This document shows, piece by piece, positions 12,780-25,000 of a stretch of 64,000 nt of DNA (within the stretch, counting starts at the first letter, position 1; every line of letters begins with the position of its first letter). Origin of the DNA: Plecoglossus altivelis (lineage: Eukaryota > Chordata > Actinopteri > Osmeriformes > Plecoglossidae); assembly GCA_036571765.1 (NCBI GenBank), contig BROE01000015.1, forward strand, positions 3,800,491 through 3,864,490. Reading direction: 5' to 3'. The notes beneath the pieces were generated by a model. The model was not told where the DNA came from. It saw nothing but the letters and a program-made list of their open reading frames with translations, and searched no databases. The position numbers and the translations under genes are program-made.

Positions 12780-13170
12780 GGAAGTGTGATCTCAGCATGT
12801 ATATTCATGAAAATACTGAAGATGCAATATTGCTGCTCAGGATTCCTGAAAGCCATTAATTCTATGCAAATGAAGTGGAGGTAGCAGGCAGCCGAATGTT
12901 AATGAACGTCTCTTTTGTACAACATTTGGGAGGGGGGGGGGAGAGGAAACGGGGGAGAGGGTATTAGCAAGAAAGAGAGACCTGATAAAAAAAACATTCC
13001 TTAGAAACCTTTAATTGCTGTCAGAAATGACGAAAATCCCTCTGCAAGGCGGACTGTGATTATTCTGCACCTCTGGCTGTCGGCTTTGCTAATGTCCGAC
13101 AATATGTCTGTGGCTGACATGCAGACAAGGTAATGCAAATTAGAGAATATTTGTCAAATGTTTCACACCC
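12780..13170. promoter_or_regulatory. candidate conserved non-coding element with POU octamers
   Basis: ATGCAAAT occurs exactly at 12,864-12,871 and at 13,133-13,140 (the second inside TAATGCAAATTAG). CCATTAATTC, GTGATTATTC and TGACATGCAGACA lie between them. A G-rich spacer (12,929-12,960) interrupts it. Confidence 0.4.
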
Positions 13171-16100
13171 AGACTTCCACACTAATTTCAGTTGTATCCT
13201 GTTTTTTCTTTCTTCCTTCCGAATATGTGTTTCCTAAAGGGATTGAAGCCCATACAGATCACAGAGTATCTGTTGAAAGCTGAACCAATGTCCTGTTATT
13301 AGCTTTAGTACCCTGTCAGCTGAGAAATTCGTGTTTAGTGAGTAGCTTCTTCTTAAACAAATATGCTTGACGTGTCTTTACTCGCTGACGAGTGTATATT
13401 CAACTTGTGTAGATTTAACCAGGTGGTGGTGTTGCCGCAAAATTTATTTTGTCATCCTCAAAAGTTTGGTTTTGTTTTGGATTCATGCTAAAGCCCTGAA
13501 GGTGAACACTTAGATGATCAAAACAACAAAGAGTCATTACATTTGTCACGAAACATCAGCTTTACGTCACGTTTACACACTCGAACCAAAATAGGTTCCT
13601 ACCCAGAGCTGTTGCATGACAGCAAATCATTTTACCCCGGTTAAAAACCTTAACCTTACATCAGCACTTGCTGAACATCACCATCCAAGACTTGGGGATT
13701 TGAACCCCCACAGTCCCCGCCTGCCAATGTTCAGTGCCTGCGTGTATCACCCACTTGCATGATTCATAACCACAGTGAAACGGTTCAGTGTTAGCAGCAT
13801 GCACGCCCCATAATGGGGTCATCAATCATGACTCTTGGAGGAGGAGGGCACGGCTAGCCTATTGCTTGCCAGGTAAAATGTCACTGGGTTGTGGTGGGGA
13901 CTCTCAACTGAAACCTCCATTGTGTTCTGTGCGAGCGGATGACTAGCAGGCCTTGTTATCCATCCTGAGCAGATGGCACGAGAGCTCCAAGGTGGAAGGA
14001 ACCCGCTGGAGGTCAGGCAGTGACAAAGAAAGACAACAGCAAAAGGAGTGGAAAAAAGCAACCGAGAGGATTCCTTATGTTGATCTTAAACAATCCGTGC
14101 ATTATTCCATATATCTTTTCATTCATCAAGACATTGTTTTTTTCCACAGCTCATTTGGTGACACAAAATGCGCAGACATACTTTTTTTCTCTCTCTCTCT
14201 TTCGGCTTGCCAACAGAAAAGCGTCAATATGAAGAAATCCACAGCACTGTTTGCTGCATTTCCCCGTTTCTGACTCTGAGCTGTCTACGCGGGTCCATCT
14301 CTATCCGAGCACAGACATACACAGAATTACACACCTTTATTCCGCATAGGTCAGCATACAGTAGATCTGTGCCGTGGAGGGTGAAGAGCAGACCAGGGAG
14401 TTGGATACACTTACATTTGGCTTCAACATTTCCAGAAAGGTCACCAAAAGCCTCTTGACAACGTGCGTTTGCATGCTTCTCCTCAAACGCTCCCTCGTCC
14501 TGGTGACTGCACCCAATACCCAACATGTCACCAGACCATGGTCTAGGGACCAATGTCATAGAATGTCACGCAACACTTTTATTACATAGTTTTAGTAGTA
14601 TAGTATTCCTGGATATGACTTTTTCGATATCTTATGTATGTATATAGAATGTATGCAGTATATACATCCATATATATACACAGTACATGTACTTCTGTAA
14701 GTATTGTAATACAGTATACTCTACTATCTCCCTATGTAAAAATAGAGTATACACAGATTATAATTTTTTTTCTTTGTTTTACTGTCCCACAGTCTGACAT
14801 ATATGGTATCTGTAAAGGTCTGTTTAACAGTACAAGGGTAAGTGTTATTGCATTTGCTGTGTACTTGTGATTCGAAATAGAGTGTTGCTCCCACAAGCAA
14901 GAAGTGTGCATGCGTGTGATAGTAGCCTATACATGGGAACCTGCAGTATAATGTAATAACAGTGACAGCAATCGCACAGCGTGAGCGCCGCACAACAGCA
15001 CTCTTACGAGGACATGACAGATCGCACTGGAGGCAATTCCCAACGGTGTGCCATTCACACTCTCCCACCCTCCCGCACACACACAGGCAAATACGCACAC
15101 GGACGTACACACACGCAAATGCGCGGACACATGTGACGGTGAGTGATATTCGAACAACCTGGGTCTGAAATAGAACACAACCAAGGGCCAGAGATGGAGA
15201 CCAGGCTCCCGTTTGAACGTGACAGCAAAATTTGAAACGGCATGATAGAGTCTTTTTTTGTTTTTGTTTGCCGGAGCCGTGCAAAACAGGAGCACCCCCA
15301 CCACCGCCACCCTCTCCCTCCCCACCCCCATCTAACCCTTACCTCTCTCCCTCAGCCCCCAGCCCCCACCCAACAACACCCTCACCTTGTTCAAAATCCA
15401 TCTGTGGCCTGTCACGATAGGAAGAAGGTTGAGGCTGTGGAGTGTTTGTGTGTTTGTGTGTGTGCATCTAAACGAGGAAGGGCTCTGTCTCACTGCCAGA
15501 CATTGGTCTGTCTATTTGCTTTGGACTCATCCCTCCCTCACTCCATCTCTTCTCCCCCTTCTCCACCTTCCTTCCGCTTGCTCCCTCTCTGTCTTTCTCT
15601 CTCTCATGGACATCGAGCCCCCCCTGCGCCTAATGTGAGCCGACACACCGTAATAACAGTAAGAAGCCTTTCCTGTCTTGTGTCATGCACCGCGAGATTG
15701 GATCTCCCTTTGCGAAGCCGAGGTAATTTTCTCTCGCTGGAATACATTTGTGGGTGGCAGTGTCAGGTTCAGCCAGGTTCAGACGGGGAAAGAATCTGCA
15801 TCCGTCCTGTTGAACTTGCCTCCCATGGAAATATTGTTTTGAATAATATATTAATGCTCACTCGAGCAGGAACTGTGCCATCTACCAGAAGCATTTTTTG
15901 ATGGGGGTGGGGGTGGTGGTGGGGGCTGGAATGCTAAAAGAGATGGGACTTGATTTAATCCAACTTAGCATGTTATTGACACTTTCTAACCAGTTGAGAT
16001 ATTGAGCCTAGTATTCACAGGAGGTGGGTTGTCCACAACCACATCATAACAACCACCTTTCCCACACGCTGCCGCTACAATCTGTTTGCTGCGTGGCAGA

Positions 16101-19100
16101 GGCTCTGCCTGTTTAACAATATGCATATAAACCAGAGTGTCTGACCTTTTTGAGTATCAAATTTGTCTTCAGTCAAATGCACGCTTGCCCGGTGCTGAAA
16201 TTCATATGCATTACCCACTGGGTAATGGGCCAGGGAAATTTCCAAATGTCTTGACCCCTGTATTGTCTGAGAGAGAAACAGAGTGTGCATTTATCCACCT
16301 TACGTACCACTCCAACGATGGTAAATATGAGCGTTAGAAGATCTAAGCTGCCTTTGACGTTAACAGTTCTTGGTATGATCAAATATTTGCTATGTTTTAC
16401 AGATACCTTTTGCATCGTGCATTAGATACATACAGAAGGTGCAGAGGGTGCCATCTTGAATTGTCCACAGAATGTTATGGTCCCCATCAAACATAGAAAT
16501 GTGTCAGCAATGCATTTTGTCTGTTTATGTATATGTATCACATGTTGTCGTATTACAAGAATGAAGCTTTTATGATATGGCTTGCCCTAAAGGATGGCAC
16601 ATTGACTTAGGCGAATGACTTTCTAATTTTGTGTCAATGCTACCCCCTTGTGACAAGAAAGCAGAAGGATATAGTAAGCAAGACAAAGAGCGTGAGGGTG
16701 ACAATGTTAAAACCTGTTCCTATACCGTTACATAATTTCATCAAAGAGTATTATGCATACAAAATGAGATCAATGAAATAGCTTAAGCCATTTCGAGGTT
16801 TTTGTATGTTTTATACTATGTCATGCAATACTGAAAGTGGTGTCTGTTTCAAAGATGTACAGACTGCAACTATTGTCTGTGCCAAACAAAAAATAATGAT
16901 AACCAAGTATATACTTCAAACGTTTGTACTACAATGTCATAGGCCAGTTAAAAGACATTCAATTAAATTTTTAATCTCAAGACAGGTGTCCTAACTAACT
17001 TTTTCTTCTCAACAATTTGAATTTAACTCTTAACAATAACATTAACAATATCCATATATTTGGATGTTATCAAAGCTGGAAATTGAATGTACTTACTACA
17101 CATGAAAAGCAATATTGATTTAGTTTTGCTCCCTCTTATAACTTGAACCATCCAAAGCATAAGAACTTAAATCTTGGATGGAGGGCTAGGGAACGTCAAG
17201 AAATAAAAAAAGGAAGACAAAAATAATTAAATGACTGGATGTGTGATCTCGGCTTTAACGATGTGTTTATGAACCGATGCAATAAGACATGAACTGGGTT
17301 TATGACATCTCGTGAAACGAAAACCCTGGCTGGAGTCATCTCCTTTGCGGTGCTGCTCTCACGGTCTGACTACCTAGCTTTAGGATTTTAGGATCCACCG
17401 CATGTGCCCATTTGGCAGGAGTCAGAGGTGTTAGTGGCTGGGAGAAAGGAGCGCCTGCCAACGGCTCTATTCTTGTTCCACGTTCGAAAATTCAACCAGT
17501 GTTGGTGGGCCTTTCAGAATAACTACCTTGAAGTGTGTCAATGGGGAAACGCCGAATGGTATTTAGTGCTTTAGTCTCAGTGAACTTGATCTGTCAGAAA
17601 ACAACTGGCCGATGCTTGCGTGAACTGGGGAGACACTGTATGGACGTTTGAGGTCTGTAACAAGATCCATCCGATACTGATCCCTTCGATACTGAGTGAC
17701 GTTAGTAACTATTATTTGAGGGAGCAGATGGAGTCAAGATGATGTTAAACTCTTTCAGGCAGACATCATTTTCAATGTCAATGGGATTAATATTGACTCG
17801 TTAGCATATAATAGTTTTGAAGGCATGGCTAAGTCCTTGTTAGAATTCATGCCATGATGTGGAAAAAGGACTGTTATATAGTATCGACTGGGTTATTCAA
17901 AGATCTGGATCTAGTTTTAAAAGGTTCATTTTGTGTAACAATTAAAATGTAAATATAAATCATGCCGGGATAATTACATTCTCTGACTTTTCATTATTTA
18001 GATCTTTTGATCTATGACTTTTGAGTATTACATCACTTTATAATAAAACAGTGTAAAATAGGTAGAGCTAATATGAACCACACATTTATATTGGGTTGAA
18101 CGGGGGTTACATTTTAGGATGCGCACTATGAGTCAGTGAAAGAGCCTTGCAAAGAATGTATTTGTGATCAAAGCCAGTAATGGTACTTTAAGGTACAGTC
18201 TGACCCAAGTCAGCTGGGCTACATCAATATTCAACCTGAAGAGGCTGTAGAGATGTTGTAAGGTCGAGAACTGCATGTTGTCATTGCAGCATTACTGGCC
18301 ATGATACTATTGTTTTTCTATCTTTCCAATGTTCTCAGTTGTTATCTTTCTTATCTCTGTACCTTAAAGAGCAGTGTCATTCGGGTGCTACCTGCGATAC
18401 TATGCGATGAGTTCAAATTTGCGACTCATTTTTCCAAATGCAAATAGAAGCATCTTGGCTGAGACTGTAAAAACACTGAACAGATTCCATGGTATCCAGG
18501 AATCTTGGAGTGACGTCAGTTTGCCCTTGTCATTTATGAAGGACACACATGTTGTGGGTTTGCCAATTGATTACTTGCCTGTAAGGTCATGGAGGATGAA
18601 ATAACTTCACTGTGAAATTTCTGACCAACTTCATTCCACTTCGCCACTCTAACCCCCCAAAACATCTGTATGTCTTGGTAATCAGTAACTTACCAGTGAT
18701 TCACATTCTGGTCTTTGTGCCACTGACTTTTATGGTTATTGCTACTGCTATTTACACACAAGGGAATTGATCTCAAAAGAACGTCTATATTCGGTTGTTT
18801 TTCTTTACGCTACTGCATCCAAGACCCTAGTGTTCAGAGGGAGCCATCTCTGCAAAGTTATTCACTTTGAAAAAACAAAAAACTGCTCCACATGGTAATT
18901 CTTTCAAGCAGAAGCACTCAAGCGATCCTCTGCATAGAGAGACAGAGTGAGTGAGTGAGTGAGTCAGGGTGGGTGGAAAGCACAGCTGACACGCGTATGA
19001 GGCCTGTGACAAACGCATGCGACAAAATAATAAAGTGACAAAATGATTCCGTGTCGGACACACTTACCAGTGCAGAAAGCGTCTGGAGGGAAAGAAGACA

Positions 19101-21750
19101 TCTTGTGTCATCTATCTTCCTTAAACACAGAAGCTGCGACAAGGTGGAAAAGAAATTATGATAAATGGCCACATGCATTTAGTCAATACCTGAGTTTCTA
19201 TTCCTTTTCCGCTTCAGCCCTACGCAGTTTTTTTGTTAACTCTCTGTCAAAGCCTCCACTCTTGGATTTAATCAGAGAGCTTGTCTTTGTCTTTGTGGGG
19301 GTCTTTGTATATAGAATTAGTCATTCATTTGAGTTAAGCCTATTGTTGAGGGGCTTACTGTGACTGAAATGACAATGAGAGTGTGATGGGGCCCCACACT
19401 GCTGGCTGTGTCACTAACACAAATCACCCTGGGGTCTTTTACATGTCTTGTATCTCAATTAGAGTCAAGTGCATCTTCTAATGGCAAAGATAGGCCCCAG
19501 CTGTCTGTTTGTGGCAACAATGCCATCAATTATTGTAATGCCTCGTTTGAACAAGAGAGCGTTAGGCTGTGGTTTTAAACAATGTGTACGTGTTTGAAGG
19601 ATACTGTTAAATTAGACTTTTTAAAACAAGCTGGGTTAAATCCTGTCACAATTAAACTTCCATGACACACATTTGAACATATACGATTAATTTATCAATA
19701 GCAATTCCAGCCATAGTCATAACGCATGTTACGATGCTAGGATGATGCAACTATTTGATATCCCCGTATTATTGGTTTTATTTTAACTCTTTCACCTATC
19801 ACTGAGGCGTCCACCGGCTGACCATTTATGTCTGTGCTATTATCACTTCAGATAGAGCTGTGCAGAATGATCTTTCTGGAGAATGATTGTTCTTGAATGC
19901 AACTTAGCCATCAGAAAAATCACAAATTCTGGATTGGCTAGAAAATGATTAGACAGGCTTTTGAAAGAGAGGAAGGAATCCCACATTATTACATGGGCGC
20001 TCTATCATAAAAAAGATAACATTTGCTCCGATGATATCACCCGACACAGCTGGCTTTCCATTCATCTCACGGCAGCCAAGTTGGCACGCACATCTGGTTG
20101 AAGATACTTAGCGTAATTATTTATGATTCCCTGGCTGATTGAAAAAAGCCCTTTGCCAGGCCTCGGCGTGCACTAACTGATGGTGCCGCTAATGTCATTA
20201 TGGGAAGATTATGACGCCGCGTGTGGTGCACCAGATGGGGACACTTACTGCCACTGGGGTTGTGGTGGGTAAGGCTGGCATAGAGAACCGGTGTATGGGA
20301 CCAAGGAATTGCTGCTGGCAGGCATTCAAAATGTAGACCCGCCACGCAAAGGGTGAGACGTGAGAACGTCGACAGGAAGTACCCTGCGTGCACATGTGAC
20401 GTCAGAGTGATTTTTAAACTATTGATGATTCCAATATTGTGCAGGTCTTCAAAGCTTTATCCTATTCACAAGTAGGTTAATAGCTGACGAACATTACTCG
20501 AGGCTCTCTTTTGGTCCTTGAATTTACCAACATTCATGTGTAAATATACCACACAAGCAAATCCAACAATATGGCTGTAATACAATGGAAAGGGTTGAAG
20601 ATCAGCATCTTAAAATAGAAATCCTCTCAAAACAGCATCACTACTATAGCTCCTGGTCACATGGTAATTTGTAGTTTCCTTCCTCCTAACAGAATTACAC
20701 TGGGATCAACAGCAGGCTCGATTACATTGATCTCGTTTGACATCTTTAAGCCAGTTGAGCTAATTAAGGATAGGTAAATCTCCTTCCCAAAGTAAAAGTT
20801 GCTAAGTGCAAAAAAACTTACTAATGATGGCTATTTGACTGGTATTTATATGAAGCGCATATGAATGACTAGATACAAGAATATTTTAATATAGTTTAAA
20901 TAGCTGCTGGCACCTTAGTCAAAGAGAACACCTACTGTTAACAGTATGTTTTACCACATATGGCTAGAGATATGTTAATAGTTATGCTGAATATGCGTCT
21001 CTTATTACGATATTGCCCCTGATTTGAATACAGGTGCAATACTTTGGGAGTATGAACTGATTGAATTCTGGAGAACTAATTTAATTCTGCAGTCAACAAT
21101 ATCTTGGTCACCCCAAGTGACAGGTCAATGTGGTTACCCAATTCAGGGTATCACATCTCATGTTGTTTGAATCCAATTATTCACGACAAACACATCCCTT
21201 TTATGTTTGTGTTGGTCATTCCTGCTGCTGCTGCATTGTTTTGACATCTTTTTATCCCTTGGTTCTATTTCCCATTTGCCAAACTAAGATACTACGTTTT
21301 ACCTGAGTTCTGATACGATTTTCCCGTTAAAAAAAAAATCGTATTGTGTACATGTGCTATACTTTCACAATAGGTGGGATAATCATGCCAAGAAAGTGGT
21401 AAACACATACTTTACATTACCTTACTTTTAATTGGGTGCTTGGTAGTTCGCCTGTAGATTTAATTTATTGTATACATAGCCTTTCTACATTAATTTGTGC
21501 ACATATTCAAATTAAGATGAACACATGCCAAAAGAACATTGTGTATACACATGGACACACGGATATGGATTGTGTGTAGCCTAGTTCTTATTCTCCAGGC
21601 ATTTCTCTATGAATGACAGCTATAGTGTTAGCAAAACCGTTAGCGGACTGCTATCATCAGTCAAATGTCCAGTGCATCAGCTCATGTGCAGGATTAACGA
21701 GCTTTCCAACGTCCAAAACAGGATGCGATTGCTGAAGGTTTAGTTCAGTA
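13171..21750. other. intergenic, no gene seen
   Basis: Holds a tRNA-like T arm (13,690-13,760), CA/CT-rich tracts (15,060-15,120; 15,290-15,400; 15,530-15,605), TA-rich sequence (14,630-14,720) and a small inverted repeat (21,313-21,344). Segments 19,380-19,560 and 19,970-20,260 look repeat-free and AATTATTT/TGATT-rich and may be regulatory. Long open frames at 14,724-15,331 and 15,242-15,901 follow CA- and C-rich tracts and are not credible genes. Confidence 0.5.
13690..13760 (-). mobile_element. tRNA-like fragment with a perfect B box
   Basis: The minus strand contains GGTTCAAATCC (13,696-13,706), an exact Pol III B box inside a stem of four G:C pairs typical of a tRNA T arm. Upstream, GTGGGTGATACACG roughly fits a D arm with one base missing, at a spacing like a tRNA with a long variable loop. 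It is probably a decayed tRNA-derived SINE; no cloverleaf closes fully. Confidence 0.35.
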
Positions 21751-21754
21751 TCCC

Positions 21755-21760
21755 TATAAA
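21755..21760 (+). promoter_or_regulatory. possible TATA box upstream of mvb12b exon 1
   Basis: A TATAAA hexamer lies 246 bp before the predicted first ATG (22001), which allows a 5' UTR of roughly 210 nt. No initiator or mapped start site is visible, and a housekeeping ESCRT gene need not have a TATA box. The C+G-rich stretch 21,895-22,000 just before the ATG fits a 5' UTR. Confidence 0.25.
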
Positions 21761-22000
21761 ACAGAAGAGGACAAGGAAGAAAGTCACATTTTCAGAGATT
21801 TTTCTTTGACATTAAGTTGTTGGCCTCCTCGGGTAAGAAAACAATTAGCTAGCTAGTTAGCTTGTGAAGTAGTAGGGAGTGCTTCCCTTTGCTTTTCCCC
21901 TGCGCGAGCTTTGTCTTCCAACTCCACCTTCTCGGCTACCTCGCTTTCCGCATTGCTCAAAGAGCGAGTCCGCGGCTCCTACTTGTCCGCTGCGTCTGAC

Positions 22001-22045
22001 ATGAAAAGCTGCTTTTGTCTGAAAAGGAGGAACACTGTGCCTCGA
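22001..22045 (+). CDS. mvb12b: mvb12b coding exon 1 (residues 1-15)
   Basis: ATG opens a frame of only 20 codons that begins MKSCFCLKRRNTVPR. This matches the human MVB12B N-terminus as I know it (MRSCFCVRR...), including the SCFC pair of cysteines and the basic run. I place the donor at CGA|gtaaca (intron from 22046), which ends in phase 0 and joins exon 2 in frame. A second donor, ACA|gttaag six bases later, also keeps frame and cannot be excluded. The cysteines beside basic residues suggest lipid modification or membrane contact, but that is inference. Confidence 0.75.
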
Positions 22046-25000
22046 GTAACAGTTAAGTAGGGACATAACTTTAGTGAGGATTTGTCTCATTGCGAGTTTA
22101 TATGATTTTTGTATCGTGCATATTCATTTAACCTTAGTAAAGCTTTCTCGGTTGTGAGCTAGCCGAATGCTAACCACCCATCCAAATAGATCACACACTA
22201 GCTAGCTAGCCTAATAAAACCCGGCAAGGCGGCAGCAGGTTTTACCGCTGGTTGTCCGTCTATGGGTTTGGATAAGTCGATTTTTTACTTCATTAGATAG
22301 CAAGCTTGCCATTCTTCTAACTCACTGCGTGCTACAAATTTGAGCTACATCAAGCTGTCTGATGTCTTAAGGCAGTAGTAGTTTTTTGGTAGCTAGCTCT
22401 ACCTTCCAGCTGGTTAGCCAGGTTTGTTGACAGCTAACTTGCTAGCATGGTGGCTACTTCCCATCTCCATCCAGAACGTTAAATTGCCTTACCGTTGGCA
22501 AAGGCAGAGAACTCTGAAGGCAGTTTTATTGCTTACTGGTACACTTTATAATTAGACCAGCATTACTGTGTTCACGACAGAGAAGAGCTAGTTATTGCTG
22601 TCTGGTATACTTTGCAATTAGACCAGCATCACTGTTTTCACGACAGAGAAGAGCTAAGTAGCGAATAGATCGCGGGGACAGGGGCCCAAGAATTACCCGC
22701 AGACCAAGTCGTTGCAGGTAGAATAAAAGCTCTTTTTAGTTCGCCTGTCAGTTTCGTTTTGGCTGCACATTGTTCATTTCGATAAGCATGGTTTTCCATT
22801 CGCCAGTACACTTGCATGGTCACTTAAATGTGAGTGGACAAGGCAGAGGTCTAGGCGACATGTCACGTTTGTGCTCTTTGATTTCAGTCAGTTGAAGGCA
22901 CTTGCCTTTTGATATCTATCACCTCCTGGAACCCAGAGATTTCAAACAGCACATTCACTGCTGCTACCTGCCTCTTTAACTGTATGACTTACCTGTACTA
23001 AGAGAGTTTGTGTCTAAACCATATGACAAAGCATAAGTGTGAAACTTGTGGTCCTGTAAGCGGATGTGGAACTCATGTTATCATACGCAGGAGTGGTGTC
23101 TGGCTAGTTTCTGCAGTCTCGGTAGCCTGGTCCCTCTGTCTCTCCTTAGACATGCCTTTTTACACAAGGAGAATGCAGACAGGACTATATTCGATGTGGA
23201 TCCGAATAGGCCGATGTAAAGCCAGGAACGTAAGTGGTTCGTTGTACGCAGTGTACAACGTAATGCGTGCCTAGGTCTATCATCCTGCACGTGCTAAGGA
23301 TGAGTGTGTATGCTCATATTTCCTAGAAAACCTAGATTATTGTTATTATTTCTTAAGTATGTACACTATGTCTGGTACATGGGTCTGCTTGTACATAGTA
23401 TGAAGTCTGGACTATCCTTGCTCTGTTGATACAGAACAAGGATAAACTGATGTAGGCCTTGGTTTCAAAATGCATCTCTGTTACCTGACTTCAGTGTATA
23501 AAAGCATCCAGGGATTTGCTTTATGTACCTAAGATGTTTGCGGTACTGAAAGTAGGAGCAAAAGCACCGAGCATCTCTGAACCGTATGTGGGGTTTCAGT
23601 TCTGATGTTTCAGCACTAGTCGTTTGCAGCTGGTCTCTGGAAATTCGGCTAAATCAGATGTCATTTCCTGTTTGTTTTGTCACCCGCTTCATGGAGTGGC
23701 ACCACCCTTTATTTGGGGCACCTCCATGAACTCAAGAGTACTAGCCTGCATTGGACGTCAGTTAATTCCAGTTCTCTCAAACGACCTCTCATCTGACTAT
23801 CGCTTACTTCACACAGCTCTAAGTTGTTTTGGTCAAGGGTGCGCCATAGCCATGGAGACGCCAAACCCTTGTTGCCTTGGTGTTCAGTCCTTCAATGTTC
23901 AGTCCTCTGCCTGTAAAAAAACCCCTGCAGGGAAGAGAAGGGGCTTTACTTGTTCTGGCGTAAAGTCAGTCAGCCATCTTGCTAGTGATTTATTTGCAGT
24001 TGGACCCCCCCCTGTATCAATATGTTGTAATACATTCTTCTTTGAAATGATCCGAGACACCCGGTTGCCTCCAGTCTTAGCCTATGAGTTATTTTCCTCA
24101 GACTAGTTAGGTATTTAGCTTTTTTATTTATTGAAACGTCCCACTGTGATGGATATATAGCCTATCCCCAGTGTGCATTTGCTGCAGAGCACTTTGTGAA
24201 ATTGTAGGTTGTCCCTGTGCCGCCCACTGATGTTTGCTATGCTGTAGGTCTTTGTGACTTAGACTGCTGAAAGATTTTGTTCAAACATGTTCTGATGCTC
24301 GGCTGGATATTGCAATCACAAAATGCTTGTGTCTGTTGAATGGGCTGCTTTGATCATTCTAGTCATGATGTCATGGTGTCCCCTACTTTGCCACATGATG
24401 TCAGAGAACAGGAATGACGGGGTCGGTGTTGCGATAGAGGAAGTTGGGCGAGATAGTTTCTTTGGAAGAACTCTCATCCTGCAATATCACTGTCTTTCCC
24501 AAGTAGCTAAATGTCCCTGCCGCCGCCCAGTATGTCAGATCAGGTCAGCCTGGGTCCTGAAAATGAGAGAAAAACAACTTTTGTTAGTCCCTGTTTAGTG
24601 AAAACAACGAACTTTCCTTGTTTAACGAAAGGTTCTAGCCGGCTATGTTTTCTTGGCTGTATTCTGAGCTCTCCATTTGGGTGGGATACTGCTAATCCTC
24701 TTAACTTGAGCCACCATTCTCCAACTCCATGGAATGACTATGTTGATTAGCCGAGGCCTACCAGTCAGAGTCTTGCTTCATTCTAGTGTCTTTCGCCTTC
24801 AATGATCAATTGCAAAGTCGCTGTGTACAAGCTGGCTATTAGTATTGTTTTGAGGATTCAAGATGCAGCTCTGAATGATGCCCCTATGCATGACTGGATT
24901 AACCTACTTCGGAGTGCTTAAGGCTCGTTAATAAGGTTCAGTGTCATGAAATAAATGCACAGGGGGCAACTTTCACATGTAGCTGCTGGTTGTGCTCGCA

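Noticed and set aside
14724..15331. Overlapping minus-strand open frames (186 and 134 codons)
   Set aside because: Cys/Val/Arg-rich sequence comes from a CA-rich tract, and the two frames overlap each other. No family resemblance or splice structure.
15242..15901. 219-codon plus-strand open frame rich in Pro, His and Ser
   Set aside because: Driven by C-rich and CT-rich tracts; no domain, and no acceptor or donor pattern suggesting an exon.
21857..22090. Minus-strand open frame over mvb12b exon 1
   Set aside because: Antisense shadow of the C+G-rich 5' UTR and first exon; the plus-strand reading is supported by homology.
23624..24106. 160-codon open frame in mvb12b intron 1
   Set aside because: No recognisable domain or composition bias of a real protein, and it lies wholly inside an intron of a well-supported gene on the same strand.
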